NCBI GenBank assembly: GCA_946480825.1
Contig: CAMLLG010000017.1
Coordinates: forward strand, 1-62,335
DNA: 62,335 nt
DNA from: an uncultured Lysobacteraceae bacterium
Lineage (GTDB): Bacteria > Pseudomonadota > Gammaproteobacteria > Xanthomonadales > Xanthomonadaceae
Direction of reading: 5' to 3'
The notes beneath the pieces were generated by a model. That model had not been told where the DNA came from and made no database searches. It saw only the letters and a list, made by a program, of their open reading frames with translations. Below are positions 53,795-62,335 of this stretch, piece by piece. Each line of letters begins with the position of its first letter. The first letter of the stretch is position 1. Position numbers and translations under genes: made by a program.

Positions 53795-54013
53795 ATGATG
53801 GTCGTCAGCATCGTACTGCTCGTCGCTTACTCCGTGTTCTGTTGCTGGGCGCTCTTCATGCATGGGGCCGAGGTACTTGACAAATTCATCGTTTCCGGTC
53901 GAACCGGCAAGCCCTTCACCCCTCGCAAGCTCAAGCTGTACATCGGAATCGTCTGGCTTCTGGGTCTCGGACTGACGCTGCTGCAGGTATTCTTCGGCCC
54001 ATGGAGGTCGTAA
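53795..54013 (+). CDS. small two-helix membrane protein
   Basis: 72 residues from ATG 53795 with GGGGAA upstream. Two hydrophobic segments (VVSIVLLVAYSVFCCWALFMHG and LYIGIVWLLGLGLTLLQVFF) around a basic loop SGRTGKPFTPRKLK. No family recognised. Short spacing (~40 bases) suggests cotranscription with the next gene. Confidence 0.5.
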   Translation: MMVVSIVLLVAYSVFCCWALFMHGAEVLDKFIVSGRTGKPFTPRKLKLYIGIVWLLGLGLTLLQVFFGPWRS

Positions 54014-54051
54014 GTCATGGACGGCGCCAACCTACGAACACGGGAACATCG

Positions 54052-54312
54052 ATGCTGAAGATAGCGGCGGGCTCTTTCATCGCGGCCTGGGCGCTGTTCG
54101 CGCTCATTTGGCTGACCGGCAACATCGCGTGGGACAATCGGATGCTGTGGGGGCCGGCGGCGCTGCTCGGGCTGTCCTGCTGTCTCGGGTTTGGGGGTTG
54201 GGATCACGAGGAGCACCGGGTACCGTTGCTGCTGCTCGGCGCGGCTTCGTTCTGCTTTCTGTTGCTGTATTTCATGTTCTACCTGTTCGTGTTCGCGTAT
54301 TCCGGCTATTGA
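54052..54312 (+). CDS. small membrane protein
   Basis: 86 residues from ATG 54052. Three hydrophobic segments (SFIAAWALFALIWLTGNIAW, LWGPAALLGLSCCLGFGG, VPLLLLGAASFCFLLLYFMFYLFVFA). No family recognised. Its upstream neighbour is a similar small membrane protein; the two may work together. Confidence 0.5.
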   Translation: MLKIAAGSFIAAWALFALIWLTGNIAWDNRMLWGPAALLGLSCCLGFGGWDHEEHRVPLLLLGAASFCFLLLYFMFYLFVFAYSGY

Positions 54313-54402
54313 ACCGTCGCCTCGATCGCATCCGCTCCGCGGATGATTGCGATCGACGCGATGCGTGCGGCATCCCGAGGGCGACATCATGAGAGCACCC
54401 GC

Positions 54403-54774
54403 ATGACGATGAAGCGTCTGATCCCGATGCTGCCGGTGGCCAGCATGCCCGCGAGCGTCGAGTTCTACCGCAAGCTCGGCTTCGCGGTCGAGAAACGCAA
54501 CGACGGCTGGCGTTGGGCGATGCTGGTCTGCGGCGATTGCCGGCTGATGGTGGACGAATCGATCCATCTGCACCCCGGCATTCCGCGCACATCGGTGCTG
54601 TACCTGTATCCCGAGGACATCGTGCGGTTCCATGCGCAGCTGCGGGCGAACGGCATCGACGTTCCCGAACTGGAAACATCCTTCTACGGCATGCGCGAGT
54701 TCCGGATGGAAGATCCGGACGGCAATCGGCTGTGGATCGGGCAGGACACGGGCACGGAAGCATCCGCGGATTGA
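54403..54774 (+). CDS. VOC (glyoxalase/bleomycin resistance) family protein
   Basis: 123 residues from ATG 54403 (54409 also possible). Starts with LIPMLPVASMPASVEFYRKLGFAVE, the VOC opening, with RNDGWRWAMLVCGDCRLMVDE and ends MREFRMEDPDGNRLWIGQD, the metal-binding Glu motif. Single VOC domain; usually binds or neutralises a small toxic molecule. Substrate unknown. Confidence 0.82.
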   Translation: MTMKRLIPMLPVASMPASVEFYRKLGFAVEKRNDGWRWAMLVCGDCRLMVDESIHLHPGIPRTSVLYLYPEDIVRFHAQLRANGIDVPELETSFYGMREFRMEDPDGNRLWIGQDTGTEASAD

Positions 54775-54803
54775 ACCCGGCGATGAAACCCGCCGGCCGC
54801 GAA

Positions 54804-54833
54804 GACGGCGGATCGTCGCGATGCGCCGCCGTC
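54804..54833. terminator. hairpin between VOC and SDR genes
   Basis: Arms 54804-54811 (GACGGCGG) and 54826-54833 (CCGCCGTC) between convergent genes. GC-rich and without a clear T run. Confidence 0.5.
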
Positions 54834-54840
54834 GTTTCGC

Positions 54841-55611
54841 TCAGGCCAGATAACCGCCGTCCACCGTCAGGCAGGTGCCGGTGACGTAGCCGGATGCGGG
54901 CGATGCGAGGAAGAGCACCGCGGGCGCGATTTCGTCGGGCTGCGCGCTGCGGCCCATCGGAATCAGCTGCGTCATCATCGCCATCAGCTTCGGGTTGCCG
55001 GTGATGGCGGATGCGAACTTGGTATCGGTGAGGCCCGGCAGCACGGCATTGACGCGCACGCCGTGGGCCGCGAGTTCCTTGGCGAAGCCTTCGGTCATGT
55101 TGACGATGCCGGCCTTGGTCATCGAGTACACGCCCTGACCCCAGGCGGGTCGGCGCGCATTGACCGAGGCGATGTTGACGATGCTGCCGCCGCCGTTGTC
55201 CTTCATGCGGCGTGCGGCCTGCGCGGTGGCCCAGAAATAACCGCGCAGATTGACTTCGACGGTCTTCTCGTAGCTGGCGAGATCCATGTCGATCATCGGG
55301 CCGTAGTACGGATTCGCGGCGGCGTTGTTGACCAGGATCGCGGGGGCGCGGCCATCGGCATCGAGGCCGGCGAACAGCGCTTCGATCGCCGCGGGATCGC
55401 CGACGTGCAGCGCGCGGGCCTCGGCGGAGCCGCCGGCCTCGCGGATGGCCGAGGCGACCGCTTCGCAGGCGTCGACCTTGCGCGAGGTACAGACGACATG
55501 GGCGCCGTGGGCCGCGAGCAGATGGGCGATGGCTTCACCGATGCCGCGCGAGGCGCCGCTGACGAGGGCGGTCTTGCCGGTGAGGTCGAATAGCGGGTCC
55601 GGGGTCGGCAT
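54841..55611 (-). CDS. SDR-family oxidoreductase
   Basis: 256 residues from ATG 55611. Rossmann motif TALVSGASRGIGEAIAHLLAAHGA, NNAAANP, the catalytic Ser of IVNIASVNARRPAW, then YSMTKAG (Tyr-x-x-x-Lys) and the end GYVTGTCLTVDGGYL. Classical short-chain dehydrogenase/reductase (~250 residues), likely NAD(P)-dependent alcohol/ketone or acyl-ACP-type reductase. Divergent from a second SDR gene with 80 bases between starts. Confidence 0.9.
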   Translation of the reverse strand: MPTPDPLFDLTGKTALVSGASRGIGEAIAHLLAAHGAHVVCTSRKVDACEAVASAIREAGGSAEARALHVGDPAAIEALFAGLDADGRAPAILVNNAAANPYYGPMIDMDLASYEKTVEVNLRGYFWATAQAARRMKDNGGGSIVNIASVNARRPAWGQGVYSMTKAGIVNMTEGFAKELAAHGVRVNAVLPGLTDTKFASAITGNPKLMAMMTQLIPMGRSAQPDEIAPAVLFLASPASGYVTGTCLTVDGGYLA

Positions 55612-55691
55612 GCGTCTGGATCCTGTGAGAATGCGCCCGTGCGGATGCGGGTAGGCGCGGGTATGCTGGCGAGCCTAGCACAGCCCCGGCG

Positions 55692-56498
55692 ATGCCCATG
55701 CAGACTCCACGTCGACGCGTCCTCATCACCGGTGCCGGCAGCGGCCTCGGCCTCGCGCTGGCGCTGCGTTACGCGCGCGCCGGCGCCCGCGTGGCCTGCG
55801 TCGATCTGCTGCCCGAGCGCACCGAAGCGGCGCGCGCATCGCTGGCCGGCGACGGCCATCTCGCGCTGGTGGCCGACGTCGGCGACGACGCGTCGATGCA
55901 GGCGCTCTACGACGCGGTGCAGGCCGCCTGGGGCGGCGTCGACGTACTGGTGAACAACGCCGGCATCGCATCGGTCGGCGCGATGGTCGAAACCACCATG
56001 GACGAATGGCGGAAGATCATCGAGATCGATCTGCTCGGCGTGGTGCGCGGCTGCCGGCTGTTCGTTCCGGGCATGCTCGCCGCGGGCCACGGCCAAGTGT
56101 TGAGCACCGCGAGTTTCGCGGGCCTCGCCGGTGCCCCGGGCATGATGAGCTACGGTGTGGCCAAGGCCGCGGTGGTGGCGATGTCGGAACAACTGCGTGC
56201 GGAGATGCACGGCACCGGCGTGCGCGTCGGCGTGATCTGCCCGGCGTTCTTCCGCACCAACCTGCTGGACACCGCCATCGCCAGCGACAAGATCAAGGCG
56301 AAGGTGGTGAAGCTGATGGACACCGCGCCCGATACGCTCGACAGCGTCGCCGACAAGGTCTTCGCCGCGGCGGAACGCGGCGACTTCATGATCATTCCCA
56401 CGAAGCGCGAACCGTTCCGCTGGTGGTTGAAGCGCTACCTGCCGGGCGTGTATTTCAGAATGCTGCAGAAGCTTGCGAAGAAACGACGCGAGGTTTGA
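55692..56498 (+). CDS. SDR-family oxidoreductase
   Basis: 268 residues from ATG 55692. VLITGAGSGLGLALALRYARAGARVACVDLLPER, LVNNAGIASVGAM, STASFAGLAGAPGMMSYGVAKAAVVAMSEQLRAEM (Ser, Tyr, Lys triad) and a C-terminal KREPFRWWLKRYLPGVYFRMLQKLAKKRR basic tail that may touch membranes. Members of this subfamily act on lipids or steroids. Ends 19 bases before the convergent rodA. Confidence 0.9.
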   Translation: MPMQTPRRRVLITGAGSGLGLALALRYARAGARVACVDLLPERTEAARASLAGDGHLALVADVGDDASMQALYDAVQAAWGGVDVLVNNAGIASVGAMVETTMDEWRKIIEIDLLGVVRGCRLFVPGMLAAGHGQVLSTASFAGLAGAPGMMSYGVAKAAVVAMSEQLRAEMHGTGVRVGVICPAFFRTNLLDTAIASDKIKAKVVKLMDTAPDTLDSVADKVFAAAERGDFMIIPTKREPFRWWLKRYLPGVYFRMLQKLAKKRREV

Positions 56499-56517
56499 AC
56501 CGATCGCGGCGCGGCGC

Positions 56518-57615
56518 TCAACGCCGATCCCGCATCGCCATCACCACGCCGAGGCCGGCGAGCAGCGAGACCGCGGCGGTGCCACCGTAGCTGAGCAGCG
56601 GCATCGGCACGCCGACCACGGGCAGCAGGCCGGAGATCATGCCGGCGTTGACGATGACGTAGACCGAGAACGCGAGGCCGAGCGCGCCGGCGAGCAGGCG
56701 TGCGTAGGTGTCGCGCGCTTCGCTGGCGATCCACAGGCAGCGGCCGACGACGAACAGATACAGCGCGAGCGTGATGCTGACGCCGACCCAGCCGAATTCT
56801 TCCGACAACACCGCGAAGATGAAATCGGTGGTGTGCTCGGGCAGATAATCGAGATGCGACTGCGTGCCCTGGCCCCAGCCCTGGCCGGTCCAGTTGCCGG
56901 AGCCGATCGCGATCTTCGACTGGATGATGTTCCAGCCGGTGCCGAGCGGATCGGATTCGGGATCGAGGAAGGTGCGGATGCGATCCTTCTGGTACGGGCG
57001 CAGGAACCAGAACCACGCCACAGGCGCGGCCGCGGCGGCGCTGGCGCCGGCGACCGCGAACCAGCGCCACGACAGGCCCGAGAGGAACAGCGCGAACGCG
57101 CCGCTGGCGGCGACCAGCATCGCGGTGCCGAAGTCGGGCTGCAGCAGGATCAGCAATGTCGGCACGGCGATGATGGCGCCGGCGATGAGCACGGTCGCGA
57201 ACCGCGGCGGCAGGCGCTCCTGATGCAGATACCACGCCGCCATCATCGGCAGGCTGAGCTTCAGCAGTTCGGCCGGCTGGAAATAGAACACGCCGAGATT
57301 GATCCAGTGATTGCCGTGTTTGCCGTCGCCGATGAACAGCACCGCCACCAGCGGCAGCAGCGACCCGGCGAAGATCAGCGGCGTCACGCTGCGCAGCTGC
57401 GTCGGCGACACCCGCGACAGCAGCCACAGCGCGCCGAGACCGACCATGTAGCGCGCGCCCTGCGCCATCACCAGGCGCGGGCTCTCGTTGCCGGCGCTGT
57501 ACAGCACCGCGAGACCGATGCCCATCAGCGCCAGCAGCGCCGCGAGCAGCGGCAGATCGAGCGTGCGCGTGAAGCGCAGGAACAGATCCAGCAGCCAGCG
57601 GACGAAGGACGTCAT
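56518..57615 (-). CDS. rodA: rod-shape peptidoglycan glycosyltransferase RodA
   Basis: 365 residues from ATG 57615. Ten or so transmembrane segments and the SEDS motifs: GNHWINLGVFYFQPAELLKLSLP, PDFGTAMLVAASGAF, RIRTFLDPESDPLGTGWNIIQSKIAIGSG, FIFAVLSEEFGWVGV and VGVPMPLLSYGGTAAVSLL. RodA polymerises peptidoglycan for side-wall growth together with PBP2. Last gene of the mre operon; its ATG overlaps the mrdA stop (ATGA). Confidence 0.94.
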   Translation of the reverse strand: MTSFVRWLLDLFLRFTRTLDLPLLAALLALMGIGLAVLYSAGNESPRLVMAQGARYMVGLGALWLLSRVSPTQLRSVTPLIFAGSLLPLVAVLFIGDGKHGNHWINLGVFYFQPAELLKLSLPMMAAWYLHQERLPPRFATVLIAGAIIAVPTLLILLQPDFGTAMLVAASGAFALFLSGLSWRWFAVAGASAAAAAPVAWFWFLRPYQKDRIRTFLDPESDPLGTGWNIIQSKIAIGSGNWTGQGWGQGTQSHLDYLPEHTTDFIFAVLSEEFGWVGVSITLALYLFVVGRCLWIASEARDTYARLLAGALGLAFSVYVIVNAGMISGLLPVVGVPMPLLSYGGTAAVSLLAGLGVVMAMRDRR

Positions 57616-59654
57616 CGCGCGGGCTCCCGCGGCGGCGCTGACGATGCCGGCGCCGGAGACGCGACCGGCGGTGCGACCGGTGCGGCCTGCGCGCCGGTGG
57701 TCGCGGCGGGCGGCATGCCCGGCGCCGAGTCCGTCGAGACGCTGCCGCTGACCACGTTCGCGAACGGATTGGCCGCGAGCGCGGCGGCGACGACCTTCGG
57801 ATCGGGCTCCGGCATCTTGCCCAGCAGCCAGGCGTCGAAGATCTTGCGCGCGATCGGCGCGGCGGTGCTGGCGCCGTAACCGCCGCCTTCGACCACCACC
57901 GCGAGCGCGATGGTCGGCTTGTCCGCCGGTGCGAAGCCGACGAACAGCGCGCGATGGCGCAGATGCATCGGCAGTTTTTTCGGATCGAGGCTGACGCTGC
58001 CGCGGCGGCTGATGACCTGGGCGGTACCGGTCTTGCCGGCGATGGTATACGGCAGGTTGTAGCTGATCACCCGAGCGGTACCGCCGGGACCGTGCACGGT
58101 GCGGATCATGCCTTCGCGCACCACCTGCAGATTCGCGGCGCTGCGGCTGATCAGACGCGGCGCGGGCTGGGTCAGCATCGTCCACGGCTTGTCGAAATCG
58201 TCGCGCCGCTCCTTCACCAGATGCGGCCGGCGGAGATGGCCGCCATCGGCGAGCGCGGCGGTGCTCTGCGCGAGCTGCAGCGGCGTGGCCTTCCAGAAGC
58301 CCTGGCCGATGCTGGAGATCACGGTGTCGCCCGGATACCACGGGCCCTGCTTCTTCGCGTTCTTCGCCTTCCACTCGGGCGAAGGCAGGATGCCGCCGGT
58401 TTCGCCGGTGAGGTCGATGCCGGTGGGCGCACCGAAACCGTAGAGTTCGAGGTATTCGTCGAACTTGCGGATGCCCATGTCCAGCGACAGCCGGTAGTAG
58501 TAGGTGTTCACCGAATCGCCGATCGCCTTGCGCGCATCGGTCCAGCCGTGGCCGCCGCCGTGCGAATCGCGATAGCCGCGCTTCTGCCCGCCGATGCGGA
58601 ATTCGCCGGTGGACAGCACCTTGTCGTCGGGCGTGCGCAGGCCGCTGTCGAGACCGGCCAGCGTGAGCAGCGGCTTGAGCGTGGAGCCCGGCGCGACGCC
58701 GCCGAGCACGTTGCGGTTGAACAGCGGACGCGCCGGGTCGTCCATCAGCCGCCGGTAGTCGGTGTGCGAAATACCGTTGACGAACAGGTTCGGGTCGTAG
58801 GTCGGCAGGCTCACCATCGCCAGCACTTCGCCGCTGCGCGGATCGATCGCGACCGCAGAACCGGTGAGCTCGCCGAACGCGATCGTCGCCGCGCGCTGCA
58901 GGTCGGCGTCGATGCTCAGGCGCAGATCGGCGCCGGGTTTCGCCGGAATGCGGCCGAGGCTGCCGATGATCCGGCCCTCGACGTTGGTTTCGATCTGCTC
59001 GTAGCCGATCTCGCCGCGCAGGATGCCGTCGTAGGCGCGTTCGATGCCCGACTTGCCGGTATGGGTGAACGCGGTGGTGCCTTCGCCCAGCTTTTCGAGA
59101 TCCGCCTTGTCGATGCGGCCGACATAACCGATCACGTGGCCGAACAGATCGCCGTGCGGATAGCGACGGGTGAGATACGGCACCAGCTCGACGCCGGGAT
59201 AGCGCCAGCGGTCGACGGCGAAGCGCGCGGCCTCGTCATCGGTGATCTTCAGGCGCAGCGTCACCGGCAGGAAACTGCGGGTGGCGCGACGCGTGTCGTT
59301 GAAGCGCGCGATGTCCTCGGGCGCGAGCGCGATGATCTTCGACAGCGAAGCCAACAGCGCATCGATGTCGCCGGCTTCGGCGGGCACCACGTCGAGACGA
59401 TAGGCCGGCACGTTGTCGGCCAGCACGCGGCCCTTGCGATCGTAGATCAGGCCGCGCGCCGGCACTTCCGGGCGCTGCTTGATGCGGTTGGCCTGCGACC
59501 GTTTGGCGTAGTCGGTATGGTCCAGCACCTGCAGCTTGAAATACCACGCCGCCAGCGCGCCCAGCGCGAGCACCACGCCGATGAAGCCCAGCGCGGCGCG
59601 CGCGCGGAACTGCGCGGTCTCTTCGGCCGAATTGCGGATATAGCGACGCTTCAC
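57612..59654 (-). CDS. mrdA: penicillin-binding protein 2
   Basis: 680 residues from ATG 59654. A single N-terminal anchor (RARAALGFIGVVLALGALAAWYFKLQVLDH), the dimerisation domain with RGLIYDRKGRVLADN and the transpeptidase with PGSTLKP (Ser324), SVN (381-383) and KTG (541-543). It crosslinks peptidoglycan in the side wall. The C-terminus is long and Pro/Ala-rich (about 610-680), more than in E. coli MrdA, as in relatives. Operon with rodA. Confidence 0.95.
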   Translation of the reverse strand: MKRRYIRNSAEETAQFRARAALGFIGVVLALGALAAWYFKLQVLDHTDYAKRSQANRIKQRPEVPARGLIYDRKGRVLADNVPAYRLDVVPAEAGDIDALLASLSKIIALAPEDIARFNDTRRATRSFLPVTLRLKITDDEAARFAVDRWRYPGVELVPYLTRRYPHGDLFGHVIGYVGRIDKADLEKLGEGTTAFTHTGKSGIERAYDGILRGEIGYEQIETNVEGRIIGSLGRIPAKPGADLRLSIDADLQRAATIAFGELTGSAVAIDPRSGEVLAMVSLPTYDPNLFVNGISHTDYRRLMDDPARPLFNRNVLGGVAPGSTLKPLLTLAGLDSGLRTPDDKVLSTGEFRIGGQKRGYRDSHGGGHGWTDARKAIGDSVNTYYYRLSLDMGIRKFDEYLELYGFGAPTGIDLTGETGGILPSPEWKAKNAKKQGPWYPGDTVISSIGQGFWKATPLQLAQSTAALADGGHLRRPHLVKERRDDFDKPWTMLTQPAPRLISRSAANLQVVREGMIRTVHGPGGTARVISYNLPYTIAGKTGTAQVISRRGSVSLDPKKLPMHLRHRALFVGFAPADKPTIALAVVVEGGGYGASTAAPIARKIFDAWLLGKMPEPDPKVVAAALAANPFANVVSGSVSTDSAPGMPPAATTGAQAAPVAPPVASPAPASSAPPREPAR

Positions 59655-59742
59655 GGGACCGCCGTCGTGTCGATGCGCGCCGGCGGCGAAACACCACGGC
59701 GCGGGAACGGGATCGCGGCGTTCGCCGGCACGGTCGGCCTCC

Positions 59743-60222
59743 TCAGCGCTTCCGGCCCACGCGCAGGCCGTCGAGCAACACGAACAGCGGCGGCCACAGC
59801 GCGGCGCCGATCAGCGGCGTCCACCAGTGCAGCCAACCCTCGATCTTCTGCCCGAGCACGACATGCGCGGCGCTGACGATGATCAGATCGTTGAGCAGCA
59901 GGCCGGCGATGGCCAGCGCCTGCTGCGCCATCGGGAAGAAGCGCAGCTGCGGGCGGAAGCGCTGCAGGATGAAGGTCATCACCGTCAGCCGCAGCGCCTG
60001 TTCGCCGAGCACGCTGCCGAAGGCGATGTCGGCGATCAGGCCGATGACGAAGGCCAGGCCGAGGCCGACGCGCTCGTGATCTTCGAGCAGCCAGTAGGCG
60101 AGCACCAATGCAAGCCAATACGGTCGCAGCGGCGCGATCATCGCCGGCAGCGGCATCAGTCCGAACAGCAGCGCGACGAAGATGCTCGCGGGAAACAGCC
60201 AGGGACGGCGCGGGCGGCTCAT
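59743..60222 (-). CDS. mreD: rod-shape protein MreD
   Basis: 159 residues from ATG 60222, overlapping the mreC stop (ATGA). Four to five hydrophobic segments (PWLFPASIFVALLFGLMPLPAMI, YWLALVLAYWLLEDHERVGLGLAFVIGLIADIAFGSVLGEQAL, WWTPLIGAALWPPLFVLLD). The GLIADIxxGSxLGEQAL motif is MreD hallmark. Inner-membrane part of the elongasome. 88 bases separate it from mrdA. Confidence 0.92.
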   Translation of the reverse strand: MSRPRRPWLFPASIFVALLFGLMPLPAMIAPLRPYWLALVLAYWLLEDHERVGLGLAFVIGLIADIAFGSVLGEQALRLTVMTFILQRFRPQLRFFPMAQQALAIAGLLLNDLIIVSAAHVVLGQKIEGWLHWWTPLIGAALWPPLFVLLDGLRVGRKR

Positions 60223-61184
60223 CGTGCGGGCTCCGCGGACGGATCGGCCGCATCGGCCGCGGGCGCAACGGGCGGGACGGACGCAGGCATGGAGGCTTGC
60301 GTCGTGGAGGCTTGCGTCGCGGCGGGTCGCGAGGCCGCCGGCGATGCCGGCGCGGCGCCGCGACGCAACAGCAGCACGTCGCGGCCGCGATCGAGCTGCG
60401 CCGCGGGCTTCAGATCGCCGACGAGGAATGCGCGGCTTTCGTCGCGACGCAGTTTGACGAGCGTGCCGACCGGAAAGCCCGGCGGAAAACGGCCGCCGAG
60501 GCCCGAGGTGACGATGCGGTCGCCGACCTTCACGTCGCTGGACGTCGGGATGTTCGCCACTTCGATGCGGTCGCCGCGGCCGTAGGCGACCAGACGGATG
60601 CCGTTGCGGGCCACCGCCACCGGCACCGCGTGGTCGGGATCGGTCAACAGCAGGACGGTCGCGGTGCTCGATCGCACTTCGGTGACCTGTCCGAGCAGGC
60701 CGCCCGCGTCGATCGCCGGCTGGCCGATGGTCACGCCCTGATCGGCGCCGATATCCAGCGTGAGCCGCTGACGGGTGGGATCGAGCGCGATATCCAGCAC
60801 CGGCGCCAGTTGCACGTCGAGCCCGCCCTGCTCCACCGCGCCGAGCAGCCCGCGCAGCCGCGCGTTCTCGGCCGCGGCCGCCTGCAGGCGCGCGATCCGC
60901 GCGCTGCTGATCAGCAGCGCGTTGCGCAGGGTTTCGTTCTCTTCCGCGAGCCGGGCGCGGGTGGACGCATCGTCGCGCACGGTGTCGCCGAGTTTCGCCG
61001 GCAATCCCGCCAACCGCCACAGCGGCTGCACCGCGGTTTCGATGTGGCCGCGAATCGACGTGAGCCAGCCGCCGCGGTGGTCCATCACCATCAGCGCGAT
61101 CGCCAACGCCAGCGCGACCAGCAGCCGCAGAGTCCCGGCGATATCGTCGGAACGCGATGCGGAGGGGCCGGCGTAGGGAGGCAC
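60219..61184 (-). CDS. mreC: rod-shape protein MreC
   Basis: 321 residues with a GTG start at 61184 by analogy with relatives beginning V/MPPYAGP; an open frame extends to 61298 but lacks MreC features. One membrane segment (LRLLVALALAIALMVMDHRGGWL), a coiled coil (RLAEENETLRNALLISSARIARLQAAAAENARLRGLL) and the two beta barrels with LTLDIGADQGVTIGQPAIDAGGLLGQVTEV. Tail Ala/Pro-rich. Links MreB to wall enzymes. Confidence 0.92.
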   Translation of the reverse strand: MPPYAGPSASRSDDIAGTLRLLVALALAIALMVMDHRGGWLTSIRGHIETAVQPLWRLAGLPAKLGDTVRDDASTRARLAEENETLRNALLISSARIARLQAAAAENARLRGLLGAVEQGGLDVQLAPVLDIALDPTRQRLTLDIGADQGVTIGQPAIDAGGLLGQVTEVRSSTATVLLLTDPDHAVPVAVARNGIRLVAYGRGDRIEVANIPTSSDVKVGDRIVTSGLGGRFPPGFPVGTLVKLRRDESRAFLVGDLKPAAQLDRGRDVLLLRRGAAPASPAASRPAATQASTTQASMPASVPPVAPAADAADPSAEPAR

Positions 61185-61254
61185 GTCAGAATACCGAGTC
61201 AGAGGCGCGGCGATGGGTTGGTCGAAGCAGTGGATGTGGTCCACGGAGGGACCA

Positions 61255-61345
61255 CCGCAACCGGCCACAGGTCGGTTGCGGCCTCGGGCAAGAACCACGC
61301 TTCCTGCCCGAGGCTTCGGAGCGGGCCACGGATGGCCCGTCTCCG
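61255..61345. other. three consecutive hairpins between mreB and mreC
   Basis: Arms 61255-61263 with 61273-61281 (CCGCAACCG core), 61282-61290 with 61305-61313 (CCTCGGGCA core) and 61317-61328 with 61333-61345 (one unpaired base). On the minus strand they follow the mreB stop at 61353. No U-tract: a possible attenuator, RNA-stability element or transcript boundary that lets mreB be made in excess over mreCD. Nothing else in the gap. Confidence 0.5.
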
Positions 61346-61352
61346 AATAAGG

Positions 61353-62335
<983 letters not shown>

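Noticed and set aside
54313..54402. A further attC-like site after 54312
   Set aside because: Only TTGAACCG and a GCTCCGCGG stretch agree with the pattern; core boxes are missing, so it was not counted.

Overview
The window is high-GC DNA whose gene content points to the Xanthomonadaceae/Lysobacteraceae (Lysobacter, Luteimonas, Stenotrophomonas and relatives). The reasons are three proteins ending in an XVIPCD-type tail (the signal of the bacteria-killing Xanthomonas-type T4SS), GTAG-headed REP elements like those of Stenotrophomonas and Xanthomonas, and an mreB-mreC-mreD-mrdA-rodA wall-elongation operon. No rRNA, tRNA or CRISPR array was seen. Genus assignment is inference.

Region by region. 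(1) 1-11.8 kb, minus strand: an RHS polymorphic toxin (6775-11769) with an HNH-type nuclease tip and an adjacent putative immunity gene. Beyond it lie about thirteen small, tightly packed genes, several of recognisable immunity families (Imm10-, Imm1-, SMI1/KNR4-, Imm26-like, ComJ, HEAT repeat). One is a truncated copy of a neighbour. (2) 12.5-18.2 kb: small housekeeping and unknown genes, including a 49-residue Cys-rich peptide, a GIY-YIG protein, a YcaQ/AlkX-type glycosylase and a secreted TPR/ankyrin protein. (3) 18.4-35 kb: three predicted X-T4SS effectors (HExxH peptidase with a lipoprotein immunity partner; GHSLGG lipase; a 987-aa protein of unknown activity), a TPR operon containing two lipoprotein relatives of the 14-kb gene, kptA, a decayed acyltransferase-like gene, a 267-bp element with 31-bp perfect inverted ends, and a fragment of a second kptA.

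(4) 35.4-48.1 kb: secreted lipoprotein pullulanase, two exported proteins of unknown function, a polysaccharide deacetylase, an FAD oxidase coupled to a methyltransferase, a MOSC protein, and a radical-SAM/DUF4130 DNA-metabolism pair. (5) 48.4-54.8 kb: an accessory island with an AT-richer AbiH phage-defence gene between REP elements, then small plus-strand genes each followed by an integron attC-like site (two well preserved, four degenerate) and no integrase. This looks like a CALIN, an integron cassette cluster without integrase. (6) 54.8-62.3 kb: two divergent SDR genes and the conserved rodA-mrdA-mreD-mreC-mreB operon, with mreB cut by the window edge.

Taken together, the window is rich in interbacterial conflict and defence: RHS toxin plus immunity bank, contact-dependent T4SS effectors, AbiH and an integron-cassette cluster, set among ordinary housekeeping genes.
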